From assembly GCA_030015575.1 (NCBI GenBank), contig CM057344.1, positions 190,233,044 to 190,297,043 of the forward strand: 64,000 nt of DNA. Reading direction: 5' to 3'. Numbering within the stretch: position 1 is the stretch's first letter; every line of letters begins with the position of its first letter. The notes under the pieces were generated by a model. It saw only the letters and a list, made by a program, of their open reading frames with translations. It searched no databases and was not told the origin of the DNA. This DNA comes from Agapanthus africanus (lineage: Eukaryota > Streptophyta > Magnoliopsida > Asparagales > Amaryllidaceae). A program made the translations under genes and the position numbers. Shown one piece after another: positions 44,176-56,564 of the stretch.

Positions 44176-47100
44176 TGTTAGTTATGTATATGCCCTAGAG
44201 GCTATTGTTGTACATATGATGTATATTATAGTGGATGCTTGGATTATATAGAGAGGAATTTCTTGCTCGATATGATAGTATGCTATCTGGTTTCACTTTA
44301 TCTTAACATGTTGACTTGTATTGATTTACTGTCTTGCTCTCACATGTTGATAAAGCCCTTAGGATATGTACTCGACTACTAGGACTATGATACAGATCAT
44401 ACTAGTGGGACCAGGGTAGTCCAAGAGTACATCCTATAATTGTTCCTAGTCGAGAGAGTATCGAGAAAGGGTATCGATACTCCAGAGTAGACTAGCGTAT
44501 ACGCATCTTGACCCATATGATGGGCGATGGATGATCCCATATCCATCGGTGTTTGACAACAGGGTGTTAGATATAGTGCACTCAGAGTCAATTATTGGAT
44601 CACAGGCACGTGATTGCAATGATTGAGGGAGGACCTATGCCGATAGGACAGTCTTACTCAAGATGATAGTATGCTATCTGGTTTATCTTTATCATCGTGT
44701 ACTGCTTTAGGTGACATTACAGATCACTATTGCACGTTGGTAGAGCCCTTAGGATTCTTTCTTGACAGCCAGCAGTATGATGGCGATCATATACGTGGGA
44801 GCTGGTAGTCTATAAGCACATCCTTAAAAGTGGTCCCTAGTCGTGGGAGTTTCGAGACATGGCATCGATACTCCGGAGTAGACTAGTGTATACAGTCGAG
44901 ACCCCGACGAGAGGCGGTGGCCGGTCTCACAAGCCATTGGTGTCAGTTGGATCACCTAAGATGTATACAGGTGCTCATTGGGTTATGAGTACACCGGACA
45001 GGACTCGCCGGGAACATGCTGGTTGGTATTATACCTAGCGTCAGATAGCAGTTCCCTGGTGACATGTGTACAGCTTAGTTCATCGACTTGAGATCGTCAT
45101 TTGCCTCGTGTGAGTTCCCACTGTACTTTGATTACTACCCTGCCACGGCTCAAAGGAGTCGTACAAACAGGTTTTAGTTGGGTACGGTCCCGATCCACAT
45201 GGAGGCAGTGAGCGGATCTGCAGGGGTTCGTCTCTCCCGGTATTGGGGGTGAGGTCGCGCTGTGTCTAGGAAAGCCATTACACGAAGTCCTTGGCCAAGG
45301 CAGGAGATTTACTGGTAGGCATTCCAGTAGTATCTCAGGGTGTTCTGGGCTACACTCCAACACGACTTGTACCGCTTTTGGGGATCTGACTTTTACTAAC
45401 CACCTAGGCCCGCCATGCGATACTCTTAGACGAACGGACCGGACTGTACGAATATTGTCACTGACAGGCTCAGTAGGGTGTCAGGATGAGTTTGCTCATC
45501 GACGTCCCTTTTAGCCAATACCTGGTAGCCCATTACGTATGGCTAATACCTCTGACGTGCTAGTGGTTAAATCCACTGCCAAAGTATTGACGAGTCTTTA
45601 GAGTCCCCCACAGACAGTTTCTCAAGTTTCGGGCGAAACGTTGTAGAGGCCGTATGGATTTATGGCAGGGTTCGATCTTATACGTGCGGTATTGCACGGA
45701 TCATGATCGGACGGATCATACTAGTGGGCTTTGGTTTAAGCCGGATCCTAGTATTAGATTTGTTGGATTACTTTAGTCTCGTCGCATTCGCATTCAGTCG
45801 GAATGCGGATGCAGGTATGTATATACAGGTGAGGGGTATCCTTGTGATCCGTCACGAGTTTACTTTAGATGTTGCCGTATCTTTTTATTGTTGCAAACAT
45901 TTGGATTAATGTTTGTTAATGGAAATAATGAGCTAGAAATTCATCATGCATTGCATTAAATGTGACATGGACATTTAGATGACTCATGGTCTCTTTTTTA
46001 GCAAATATGGCACATTAGTGTTTTGTTTAATGTGTTGAAATGAGATGGAGAGAGAGAGGGGCTGCCATGGTTGGTTTTATTGGTCTTGTATTTTCATAAT
46101 CTCACTCTCTCGCTCTCATTATTCCAACAAAAGAAAAGAAAAAGAAAAGCTCTTGTTCTTCTTCTTCTTCCTCTAGCTCATTGCTTCCATCAATGGAAAC
46201 ACTTTAACCTCCATCCAAAGCTATGGATGCAAGAGACAAAGTGATCACAACATACTCTATTTCAACCTTGGGCACGTCGGCTAGCACACTTCGTGCCCGA
46301 GTTGCTTCGGACGAAGCGGGAGCCCGTAAAAAGACTTCTCGATGTGGTGCCATTTCCGACGAGGAGATGAAGACCGGAGATTCCGCGAGGAGATCGGGAT
46401 GGTGGCCGAAGACCAAAGGACATGGATCGCTTGGTATAGCTCTCTATCCTTTCTCTAGTTAGCTTAGTATAGGTTAATGGTTCGATCCGGGTTTTTAGTA
46501 CGCGGTAGCGCCGGTTTACAAGTTTTGAAAAAGTTTCGTTTCCGCATTCCGGCCTCGGAATGACGGCCGGGGCGCTGCCGTGCACTTATACAGAGAAAGT
46601 ATACGGGTGCTCAGTAGAGACTGGGTACACTGAACGGACTCACCGAGAACTCCTATATGGTATTATACCTATCGTCAGATAGCAGTTCTCTGGTGACACT
46701 GGTAGAGGTTAATCTGTAGACCCGAGATCGTCATAGAGTCTTGTGTGATTCCCACTGTTCTTTGATTTCCACCTTACCACATTCAAGAGAACTTGCAAAA
46801 CGGTGTCTTTTGGGTACAGTCTCGAATCACATGGAGGCAATGAGCGATAGGAGGGGTTTTGTCTCTCCCGGTATTGGGACTGATGTTGCGCTGTGTTCGA
46901 TTGGCTATAACTGGAAGTCCCTGGCCAGAGCTGATATGGAGACCTACTGGTAAGTGTTATCAGTAGTTTCTCGACCCGTTATGGGTCTCACATCGACACG
47001 ACTTATCAGTTACTGGGGTTTGACGTTTACCACCCCTAAACTAGATATACGACATATCAGACGAAAAGACCGGACTGTACGGTAGTGCTACTGATTGGAT

Positions 47101-48264
47101 TCACAGGAGTGTGTGCAGGCTTGCTTGTTGATCTTCTGATCGCTCAATACCCGGATGGCTGTTACGTTTAGCTGACCGCTTGCAGCTTGTGGGTGTTTGA
47201 TATGATCATCACCTACTGCTGAAGTATTGACGATTCTTTAGAGTCCTACACAGAGGTTTCCTGGCTCAGGCAAAACGGAGTAGCAGCACATATGTGATAT
47301 GTGCGGGACCGAGAATAATACGTGTATGTGATACCGTATTCGATTCTCATGATATGAGATATCGGCCGGGTATATGTGATATAGCCGGGTCATCGGATCA
47401 AGTGTTGATTCAATGAACTGATACATGTTATATTAGTCGGTTATTTGCAAAATAGCCGGATTATCGGATCAAGTGTCGATTCAATAATTTAATGTATAAT
47501 TATATATGTGATATATTACATTACATTAACTAATATAAGCTCACTTAAATGATTTTTTTTCTCACTTGATGATACATTGATATATATGTGATATATGTTA
47601 ATTGTATTATTTTCTTTTGTTACATTATATATTATATATGTGATATATAATATTGTAACATGTTAGGGTTACAAATGCAACTATGGTTTTGAGATCAAAC
47701 CATGCTAGGGTTTGGATTAGGGTTAATGTTTTATTTTGGGTAAATTCTAAATTGTGTGGATATTATTGAGATATTTATCCTTGTTAACATTGTCCACTCT
47801 TTAGATATTATGCTAAGATATTTGTTAACCAAGCCCTAACCCTAGACTATTGTCAAGTCTCTATAAGGGTTAAGCATTCCATGCTTAACCCTTGGTTGCA
47901 TTTCTAAGCTCACACAATTAATTCATTTTCATCACAACTTCATGTTCTTCTTCTTCCTCATGGTAGATCGTCTTTGATTTCGAAGACTTCAAGCAAGATG
48001 CATCATTCACCTCATGGAGCCTCTCGAGAGCCTGGGAACTTGATGATCGCAGCGAAGTGACCTCAACTCGGAGCTTATGAACTGAAGGAACGGACTACAA
48101 AGGTTGTAATCCCTAACTCTTAGATGTTAAGTTGTTAACATATAGTTTAAGTTTGATTTTCTAGTTAAAGATTCATGGCTAGGGTTATCTATAATGGCAA
48201 AAAATTTAAACTTGGCACGGATGGTGCCTCCCGAGACCTTGCTGCCGTTGTAGGTAACCCAACA
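44176..48264 (+). repeat. Copia 5' LTR of C3, split by solo LTR
   Basis: It starts TGTTAGTTATGTATATGCCC and ends GTAACCCAACA. Excluding the nested solo LTR it is about 2.06 kb. It matches C4's LTR in reverse. A cluster of TATATGTGATAT motifs lies at about 47,291, 47,371, 47,503, 47,583 and 47,635. Confidence 0.88.
44565..46590 (+). repeat. Solo copia LTR (C1 family) nested in C3 LTR
   Basis: It starts TGTTAGATATAGTGCACTC and ends GTGCACTTATA, where C1 has ACTTACA. It is 2026 bp long. Flanks are CAGGG (44,560-44,564) and CAGAG (46,591-46,595), a 5-bp duplication with one mismatch. The C4 LTR shows the uninterrupted sequence at about 61,475-61,500. No internal region remains. Confidence 0.82.
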
Positions 48265-48265
48265 G

Positions 48266-48278
48266 TGGTATCAGAGCC
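48266..48278 (+). promoter_or_regulatory. Primer binding site of C3 (initiator tRNA-Met)
   Basis: TGGTATCAGAGCC, one base after the LTR end, is the standard plant copia minus-strand primer site complementary to initiator tRNA-Met. Confidence 0.95.
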
Positions 48279-49986
48279 TAACTAGAGAATTAGATGGATA
48301 AGTAGGATTACGAAACCGAAACAACTCCGAAACACCCGACGTAAAACCCTAGTTTCTGTAAAAAAATTCAGAGTGTCAAAATTTTTTTCAAACAGTTGCA
48401 GAATGATGTATGTGATACAATATGAACACCGTACAAAATTCATCCCAAACCCTCGGAAAATTTCCTGCCACAACATGTTCAAAACCGGCTAGATCGGACC
48501 CCTTAGGGCTGAAATTTGTACAGTGTTTAAGGCTCTGGGTTGTGGTACTTTAGGTGTTTCTTGTTTTTGCTAATTTTGCATGTGATGTTATATTTTAGAA
48601 AAGGCAATTAGGAGTTTTTCATATTCGTAATTCTAGGTTTTGTTTCGGTTATTTTAGACGGTATTAAAAAGTTCGAACGGATATCAAATACCCACTTTAA
48701 CCCTTTCCGGAAAATTTTCAAGGTTGGATTTTTCCTTAGTTAAAGAAAATTCAAATAGCGTGCAAGTGATGCGGTGAACCCTCTAGAAGAACAAAACCTT
48801 AACTCGATTTTGTGACCGTCAAAACCGCCACTAAACCCTAGAGTTTGTGGTAGTTTAGCGGTGCCACAAGTGAGGCATTGGTTGACCCTTCTACGGCTGG
48901 TTCATTACTACTGTGGCATGTGACGGAAACTTCTAAACTACGCTCAAATGTTCAGCATTTTTGGAAATTTTGGGTGTTTGTTGATTCGATCGGAATGTTT
49001 AATATCGTCTAGCTTTTTCTGTAATGTGATACAATATGTGGAATTCATATAGTTATGCATGAAATCCGTAATATATGATATTTCGAGTTTACGATGTCTA
49101 AGATGATTGTGGATTCCAAATGTTGTAGTTTTCCACTTTCTTTTCTACGACCGTAAGTGTAATATATGGTATATCACCGTTTTCGTTGCTATATGTCAAC
49201 GACAATTATGATAGGCATATTTACTTACGTTGATGACATGTGATGTTATGTGTTACTGTGATATGTTATATTGGATCGTTGTGTTTTGAATAGCCAGGGG
49301 TTTTATGTGAGATGAGGATTTTTATTTTCATTCATGTAAAATTCATTATATGTAATATTCTTTTATTGGGGCACTTCTGGGTTGAGGATGCTGTCACCAT
49401 TGTATATTATTTACTTTTCCGCATTAGGATAGACCCAAGAAGGGGAGCACAAGTAACCGGGTTCTAGGGTCCAAAGGGAGGCCATCTCGAGGAGTCGAGA
49501 CCGGGTCTCCTAACCCTAGAATTGGTAGGGTTGCTTGCCGCTCTCGTAGGGGTCTAGGGATGTGGGTTTGGCTATTCATCGCGACCGTAGAATCCGTGTT
49601 TTATACAGGCTCACAATAAAACACGGACCTCCTAGTATATCCAATATTTCGTATGTTATCTTCTGCTGCTGATATACTGTGATGTGATCATTTTATATGA
49701 GTGAGACGAATGCTTTATTATTGTATATATGATATATAATAAATATTGCTTATGTTTTACACCCGCGCTAGTCCCGCGGCAGTATGTCGTTAATTAAGTA
49801 ACCTAATGGTGCATAACGGGACACAGTGGCGAATGCGGATGGCATAACCGTACGTTGTATTTTCGTTCCTTCTATGATGCTTAGGAAGCATAAATGATGG
49901 GATTCATTAATGAGATTAATGAATGAAAAAAAGAAACCTAAAAGATGTCGTAAGAATCAAATTTATAAAATGGGTAGCTCTAGTTT

Positions 49987-50215
49987 TTGCTTTGCATAGC
50001 GGTATTCATTGTAGAATATCCAGCACCTTATTCGATAAGGAAAGAGCCGAGATCCCTTCACCGGGAGTGACCACTTTAGCAAAACTAGCAGATGCTACAA
50101 CTCACTCGGTTTTGTTTTTGATTGCTTCTATAGTTATTGCTTTACATAGCGGTATTCCTTGTAGAATATCCAACACCTTAATCGATAAGGAAAGAGCCGA
50201 GATCCCTTCAAGGCG
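49987..50215 (+). repeat. Tandem direct repeat in C3 leader, about 151-bp spacing
   Basis: Copies at 49,987 and 50,138 share GCTTT(G/A)CATAGCGGTATTC, TTGTAGAATATCCA and AAAGAGCCGAGATCCCTTCA. They correspond to the pair at 1641-1862 in C1. Confidence 0.75.
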
Positions 50216-50614
50216 TAGTGTGTGGTAGCTGGATAGTACTTATCTGCTTATGCATGTGATGCGATTGGATTAGGGTAGTCGTACGACCTTGTTGGCCTTT
50301 GTCAAAGGTCATACGGGTGGGTTTAATTCAATCGGGATATGACGGGTTGAACTTGACTAGCATCATATGGTTTGTTGGCCTTTGTCAAGGTCATAGGAGG
50401 TTAGGGGTAAAAGTATTATCGGGAATTTCAAGTGTTGAAATTTGCAATGAGATTGCATACCTTCTATGAGATAGTTGGATCCTGATACCCACTGCGAGTA
50501 AGAGTTACTCCTGAGAGAGTTTTACACAGGACAATTAGCCGATCAAGTAGGTGACTAAAAAGGTGTTAACGGGGTTATGCCTCTGGGAAAACGAGGTTTA
50601 TTTTAATTAGGTCT

Positions 50615-50626
50615 GTGCGAAAGCAC
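50615..50626 (+). ncRNA. GAAA-tetraloop hairpin in C3 leader RNA
   Basis: GTGC-GAAA-GCAC lies within the conserved context ATTAGGTCTGTGCGAAAGCA. In C2 the stem is two pairs longer (CCGTGC/GCACGG); here the C-G pair next to the core is T-G (a wobble in RNA). It lies about 217 bases before the gag ATG. Confidence 0.6.
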
Positions 50627-50842
50627 GGGGAACCTCCCTCAAAGTACCAACACTGACTTGGCTGAAAGATTGGCAAACTTGTAAGGTGTAATTAATCCCG
50701 GCTAGTCTTACCTTTTAGGGTTTTAAGGAAGATTTGATAAAAACCAGTGGGAGCCATCCTGATTAAATAAGATAATAACCAATCTAATCTTGCAAGAGCA
50801 TACGCTAAAGTATTTTCTTCTCTCTCTCTCCAGGTAGCGACC

Positions 50843-51347
50843 ATGTCAGGCCTTAATCAAGATAATAATATGGATGTGTTGACTGAACCCACTTATTATA
50901 CTAAGCAGGGGAACGTTGGTTCCGTTCTTTCTTGTAAATGTTTTAAGACTTAACAGGAAATAGGGGAATATCCGGATTCTCACGCCGCCCAAGCGAAGAA
51001 TAAGCATGTTGATGCATCTTCTTCGGGTGTGTTAGTTATCGAGAACTGTTTCTCAGTTCACTCTGCGTCCTGGGTATTAGATACCGGATCAGGATCCCAT
51101 ATATGTAATATGTTACATAGGCTACGGAAAGGTAGGGAACTGGGAGAGGGTGATCATTCCATAAGAGTAGGGAATGGTACAAACGTTGCAGCCAAAGCAG
51201 TTGGCGAATATCACCTTATATTACCAAATGGTAATACATTGATTCTGAACAAATGCTATTACATTCCGACCCTGATATGCAATATTATATCAGTTTCTTT
51301 ATTGAGTAAAAAAGGATGTAATTTTGCAGTACAGGATAATGTTATGA
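50843..51347 (+). pseudogene. C3 gag-protease frame with the Gag domain missing
   Basis: The ATG at 50,843 (context GCGACCATGTCAGG) opens MSGLNQDNNMDVLTE, then a TAA at 50,951-50,953. The same frame continues through SSSGVLVIENCFSVHSASW into the protease site VLDTGSGSHICN and the start of the pre-integrase region (CYYIPTLICNIISVSLLS). Compared with C2, nearly all of Gag and the zinc knuckle are absent, leaving about 40 residues between start and the pre-protease linker. The final stop is supplied by the TGTAAC of the G1 LTR. The Asp-Thr-Gly-Ser-Gly protease site itself is intact, unlike in C2. Confidence 0.82.
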
Positions 51348-54300
51348 TGTAACAACCAAGTTTATTTATACCAATTCCAGTTCCCGTATTTACTTATCTG
51401 TGTATTTTCTTGATTTATCGTGTTTGGGTGCGAATGGTATTTTACATTTTACTTTGCATTCGACCCGACCCGCTTGCCTGAACCTGTTTGACTCATATTT
51501 ATGAAGTACCCTGACTTGTTACATAGACACGTACATTTCATGTATACTGCATACTGGCATTTTATCTGGCATGGCATCTTTTACCATATAACATTTTAGA
51601 TCACGTAAAATAATTTAAAATTGCATTTCATAGCCTGCATGATACCACTAACCCCGTGGTAGCATCCGCGCATCTTATTCTCGTCCCATTCAGTGAAACG
51701 GACGTGGTTAGATGGCTACGCGCACGTACGTGCATCCGTTCTTAGGGGTATGCATTTTCGTTATCTGAGCATTCATTTTAAAATTTGGAAGTCGAATATA
51801 TTTTTCGTATTTTAAAACTGAAATTTTAGACCCGACCCGGGCGCGTTTTGAAATATTTCTGTATCCCGCCAAAATTCATTTATTTAAAATTTTAAAACTT
51901 AGTCGAATATTTTTACAGTTCACAAAATTTCTTATAAACAAACTAAAATCTTTTTTAAAATTTAAAATCTAAAATTCTAATCAATCCTAGCTCTCTCCTC
52001 CTCTGGCCCGTGGACCCCACTCCTCTCTCTTTCTTTCACTTCTATTTCTATTACTCTCTCCTCTCGCAGTCTCTCTCTTCTCTCTTCCTTTCTCCCTCTC
52101 CCACAAACAAACAAATTTATATCTCCTAACTATTCACCGCACTCTCTCTCTCTCCTCTCGATCTCGTTTCTCTCTCCTCTCTCTCTCTCTCAGAATCTCT
52201 CTCTCTCCTCTTGCTTTATCTCTCTCTCTCTCTCCCTCTATATGTTTAACTCCCCCCTTCCTCTCATTTTTCTTTCTTTGCGAACCCTAACCCCGCCTGC
52301 CTCCACCTCGCTGTCACCCAAGCCTCCGACGATGCCTTTCCCGACCTCGCCGACTCCTCACCCTCATCGCCTCCACCTCCACTTTCATCTCCCCGAGCCC
52401 TGCACACTTCCAAAAACAAAACCCGAGCCCCCTGCACACCACTTCACGCCGGCGTAGACCACCGGAGTTGATCTCGTCGTCGCCCCTCGTTCCCTGCCTC
52501 ATGTACACCACAGTAAGCTGCTCCCTTCCTTCTCTCTCCTCTTCTTTCCTCCTTATTTCTTTTCTTTTTTTGTCTTAATAGAACCTGGTTCTCTGTCCTC
52601 TGTAGGTCGCCTCGCCAGAGCTCCCTCGACCTCGTCGACACCCTCACGACTCCTCTCTGCAACCCAGTGAGCTCTCTCTTCTTCTCAATCTCCTCTTCCT
52701 CTTCCTCTTTCCTTTCTTCTCTTTCCTTCTTTCTTTTCTTTTTCTGCAATCCTCTGTTTGTATAGATTGCCGGATTCGGACGTGACGTCGACGATCCCGA
52801 CAAGCCAGCGAACGTACCTGGCCTGTGTGATCACCTTTGTGCATTGTTTAGAACCGTTCCGTGTACCGTGCGCGCGTCGCGACATTTCGCCAACGTGAGA
52901 TGTTCCGTACACCCCCGTTTCTTGATCCGTCTAGGCAAGTTAATGTTCTTACATGCTATTTAAATTATTATATACCTATTTAAATATATATTATACCTGT
53001 AGTTTAAATCTAGTACCCCATGTTTAATTTTATAACGTATCGGTGTTCCGTTTGCATCCGTTTATACCATTTTAAATCTAGATCACGAAAACATATTCTG
53101 TTGCATACTAGACTACAATATACTGCACCCATATCAATATTTATATCACATAGTGCTTATTTGTACATCCCATAGTACCATTTTTATAGTTTATAACCTT
53201 TCGGACTCCCGTTTGCATCCATCTCGTCTAATACATATATAATTGCATTCATAGATCATATTAACACATAATACTGTGATATTAACATTCCATATTTAAT
53301 AAAGTGCATCCTAATTGGTGTTGGAACTATAACTTTAACCCTAATCGATAACTGTGCATCCATATGTTTGAATTTATACTTATTTGCATACCACATCACA
53401 TTATTCCATTTTATTGTTATATTGGTATCCCATACTTGTTTTGTGTACCCATGCTTATTACAGTTTGATTATGAGCACCCACATGATACTTGTGCACCCC
53501 CTGACATGACTTGATACACCACTACTTGACACGACTTGATACCTGTACACTTCTTGATATGATTAGGATCCATATACACTACTTGACATGACCTGATGTA
53601 CCACAGCTTGACCTGTTACCTGATCTTGTTACTAAGGCCAACAATCTTGACCTGCTGTCCCTACGGACATTTCCTGTTGTCTATTCAGACAAACCTGTAC
53701 TTGCTTGATCCTGTGTTGGCATTAGCTCCGGATTTATCAATACCTGACTTGAACACATAACTTGGGGGTATGGGGAAATCAATGATGAAACCTGACTTGT
53801 AACTCGACAGTTCGATGCCTTTACTGATCAGTCTTACGGGCTAGGCCAGCCCCGGGATGATGCTGCTGACATCATTCGTCGTTACATACTACCTTTTACT
53901 GCCTTGCGGCACGTCTCGGATTCAACCCGAGAGTCTTTGACCGTGGTCCCGGGCACGCACAGGATACAATTGAGTTACATCGATGATTTATCAAATTGAT
54001 TTCAAAGACTTGAGAGTAGTTAACCCAGTAGACCAGTCTAGATTACTCATTGCACATCACTTATGCCTTACCCTTCACTGTCCTTATCTATGTTACCGTT
54101 ATACCTGTTTTACTGTTCATATTCATACCTGCATGTCTTGCTACCCCTGTTTATATTATTGCTTGATATTATGATGCACTGACGTCTGGGTTTTGCATGG
54201 CCCAGATTCTTTACCTTTGCTGCAGGCCGAGCAGGAGTATTTCAGTCAGCAGGCCGAGCAGTGAGGACCTGTTAGTATTTGGTTTATTTATGCATTTTCA

Positions 54301-54551
54301 TTCCTAATGTGAGCCCGCATTATTGGACATACATTCCAGTTTATTCTTGTATTGGATCTTTTTGCTTCCGCATTATTTTATTCTTGACTCGTTATTCTGG
54401 CTCATAGACATGTATTAGATAGTTATTATTATTGTTCTTGATATCTCTACAGCCGTAATGTGACTGTGGAAGGATATTTCCTATCCACAGGTAGCATGGT
54501 TGGCTCTGTCACGTGCCTATCTTAGCCTACTCTGGGAAGCGAGGCATGACA
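51348..54551 (+). repeat. 5' LTR of G1
   Basis: It starts TGTAACAACC and ends GAGGCATGACA, 3204 bp. It contains a CT-rich tract at 52,000-52,240 and polypyrimidine runs at 52,510-52,750. A proline-rich ORF at 52,242-52,457 looks like a composition artefact. Confidence 0.92.
52000..52240 (+). repeat. (CT)n-rich tract in G1 LTR
   Basis: Dense CTCTCT runs end near CTCTATATGTTTAA (52,235), which may be a TATA-like promoter. GAGA/CT repeats are common near plant core promoters. Confidence 0.7.
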
Positions 54552-54560
54552 GGGTTTGTT

Positions 54561-54573
54561 TGTTATCAGAGCC
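54561..54573 (+). promoter_or_regulatory. Primer binding site of G1
   Basis: TGTTATCAGAGCC, nine bases after the LTR, has one mismatch to TGGTATCAGAGCC (initiator tRNA-Met). Confidence 0.75.
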
Positions 54574-54953
54574 ATAGGATCTAGGTTAACCGGGTTTGAT
54601 TCTTTTGTAGTTGGGTATTGGACCTAATACACGAATCAGAATACTCGTGATTAGGAAACATGTCCCGCCACCTTACCGTCTTACCATTTTTTGAATCTTA
54701 ATTTCCTCCTGATTCTACTTTGACGATATGCAAACCTCTTTTGCATCTCGACTCAACACCTGGTTTCCTATTGTTTATCTCTAGAACTTAGGCGACTTGG
54801 GTGGAGTTATGTGATTGTAGCTCTTTACCGCGGCATGGTTACAATGCGGTACTCTATTTAAGTAACTTGGAGTTCTAGCCTTGATTCATATCCTTGATCT
54901 ATATTTTGAATCTGTTATCATACTAATCCTTTCGGTGTTTTGATTTCAGGAAC

Positions 54954-56048
54954 ATGGCAGACAAGAATTTGAAAACGTACCAGAGGCGTGTTGACGAAGC
55001 CGCTTTGCTTGGAGTAATCCGTGGGATGCTGGAGAACCAGAAGCGGCAGACCGAGCTGAGCCAGCAGCAAGCTGAAGCTTTTCAGGAAGGTTTGCAGACC
55101 GTACAGCAGTCCGTGAACAATGTTGTGGCCAGACCAGTTGATCGTGTGTGTACCATGGCGGATTTCAGGAGACTTGGTCCGTCCGTCTTTACTGGCCTGG
55201 AAGAGCCGTTGCCAGCGTAGCAGTGGCTGGTTGATACGGAGAATTTGCTCGTTGCGGCACAGATCCCAGAAGACAAGAGAGTGGATGTGGTACGCATCCA
55301 GTTAGTGGACTATGCCCGTGAATGGTGGCTTGTGGAAGAGACCCGCTTTCCCAAGCCGATCAGTTGGGCGGATTTTTCGAAGAGTTTCTTGGAGAAGTTC
55401 TTTTCGCAGAGTGCACGGGAGGAAATGGAAGAAAAGTTCATCAGTTTGAAGGAGAACGGCACACCTGTGGATGTACATGAAGCTGAGTGGACACGGCTCA
55501 GTAGATTCGCTGGACCTTTGGTTGCCAACGATGCAGATAGGGCAAGGAGGTTCATGTGCGGTTTGGATGTGGACATCCAGAGGCAAATTGTATCCCTAGG
55601 TTTGACCACTTTCTTACAAGTACTTACAGCGGCCCGAGAGCAGCAGAGCCTATCAATGAAGACTAGGGGTACGCGGCAGCAAGCATTTACAGCACGGAAG
55701 CCGGCATTTGCACCGCACCGAGCGCATGTACGCAGAGGTATTCCGGTGAACCGACGCGGCGTAACACCTATGAAGAAGCCTGTCGTTGTTGATCAAAGAA
55801 GGAGCGTGATTTGTGACTACTGCCACTTACCTGGACACATGCAAAGGGAATGTCGAAGGATGTGGGGACTCTGTTTGGTTTGTGGATCGGCGGATCATAC
55901 TATCAACGCTTGTCCGTCAAAACTTCGCACGAAAGATGATGTTCAGAAGACACCGCAGAAACCATTTCAGGGACAGAAGCAGCTGACTCAGGGACCCAAT
56001 CAAGCTCAAGCATTTACCCTGACAGCTGAGGAAGCTAAGGCTTCAGGA
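54954..56048 (+). pseudogene. G1 gag, one internal stop
   Basis: The ATG at 54,954 starts a coiled, Gln/Glu-rich N-terminus (residues ~15-60). A TAG at 55,218-55,220 replaces a codon just before QWLVDTENLL. The frame then carries the retrotransposon Gag domain (REWWLVEETRF, FSKSFLEKFF, RARRFMCGLD), a basic linker, and two CX2CX4HX4C knuckles, CDYCHLPGHMQREC and CLVCGSADHTINAC. It ends QAFTLTAEEAKASG before a TAA at 56,049. The layout is the same as TG1 gag, including the paired knuckles. Gag would form particles and bind element RNA. Confidence 0.9.
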
Positions 56049-56564
56049 TAAGTTGTTTCAGGTATTCTACTTGTTCATGGTTTTCCCGCATTAGCGTTAT
56101 TCGATTCTGGTGCATCCCATTGTTTTATGTCATCTAAGTTTATTGCTACACACTCGATTGCTTGCACGACCCTGTCTAGTTGTTGGGACATACACACTGG
56201 GAATGGGAAGATCATATCTAGTAGAGAATGTAAGGATTGTGCGGTTGTTGTTTGCGGACGGGTGCTATTTGCAGATTTCTTGGTGATTGATAAAGGCAGC
56301 TATGAAGTTTCCTTGGGAATGAATTTTCTCGGCACTTTCCATGCTCACATTGATTGTAGGGCAAAGAAAGTAATTTTCCAGATTCCCGGACATCCAGAGT
56401 TTATCTTTACTGGAGGAAGCAGTTCTGTCGGGCCAGTCGAGTTTAGGGTTAGGCCGACAAATAATGTTCTTTCGTCTATGGAAGTGGATAAGGAAGAAGC
56501 GCCAGCTGTTGTTCGAGATTTCATGGACGTGTTCGAGGACATCTCAGGTTTACCGCCAAAATGA
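56049..56564 (+). pseudogene. G1 aspartic protease region
   Basis: The same frame continues past the TAA at 56,049-56,051 with VVSGILLVHGF, then ALFDSGASHCFMS, in which Asp-Ser-Gly is the catalytic triad of a retropepsin-like protease. A second domain end, VSLGMNFL, and the linker to RT (VRDFMDVFEDISGLPPK) follow. A TGA at 56,562-56,564 replaces the residue after PPK. The protease would cut the polyprotein. It is unlikely to be made, because two stops lie upstream. Confidence 0.85.

Larger units (their letters stand above)
48279..50842 (+). other. Copia C3 untranslated leader, 2.56 kb
   Basis: Gene-free leader. It includes a block shared with C1 and C2 (49,390-49,870), paired repeats at 49,987 and 50,138, two TTGGCCTTTGTCAAGGTCAT-like palindromic boxes (about 50,300 and 50,375), the GAAA-loop hairpin (50,615-50,626) and a CT run before the gag ATG. 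Confidence 0.75.
44176..51347 (+). mobile_element. Ty1/copia element C3, + strand, interrupted by G1
   Basis: A 5' LTR (44,176-48,264, including a nested solo LTR), a perfect primer site (48,266-48,278), a 2.56-kb leader and a shortened gag-protease frame are followed at 51,348 by the gypsy element G1. The left target flank is CGGAG (44,171-44,175). The rest of the pol region and the 3' LTR are not in the window. This is the best-preserved copia 5' half in the window and sets the boundaries for C2 and C4. Confidence 0.85.

Noticed and set aside
52242..52457. Proline-rich ORF in the G1 LTR
   Set aside because: Result of CT/CCA-rich composition next to the (CT)n tract; no counterpart domain.
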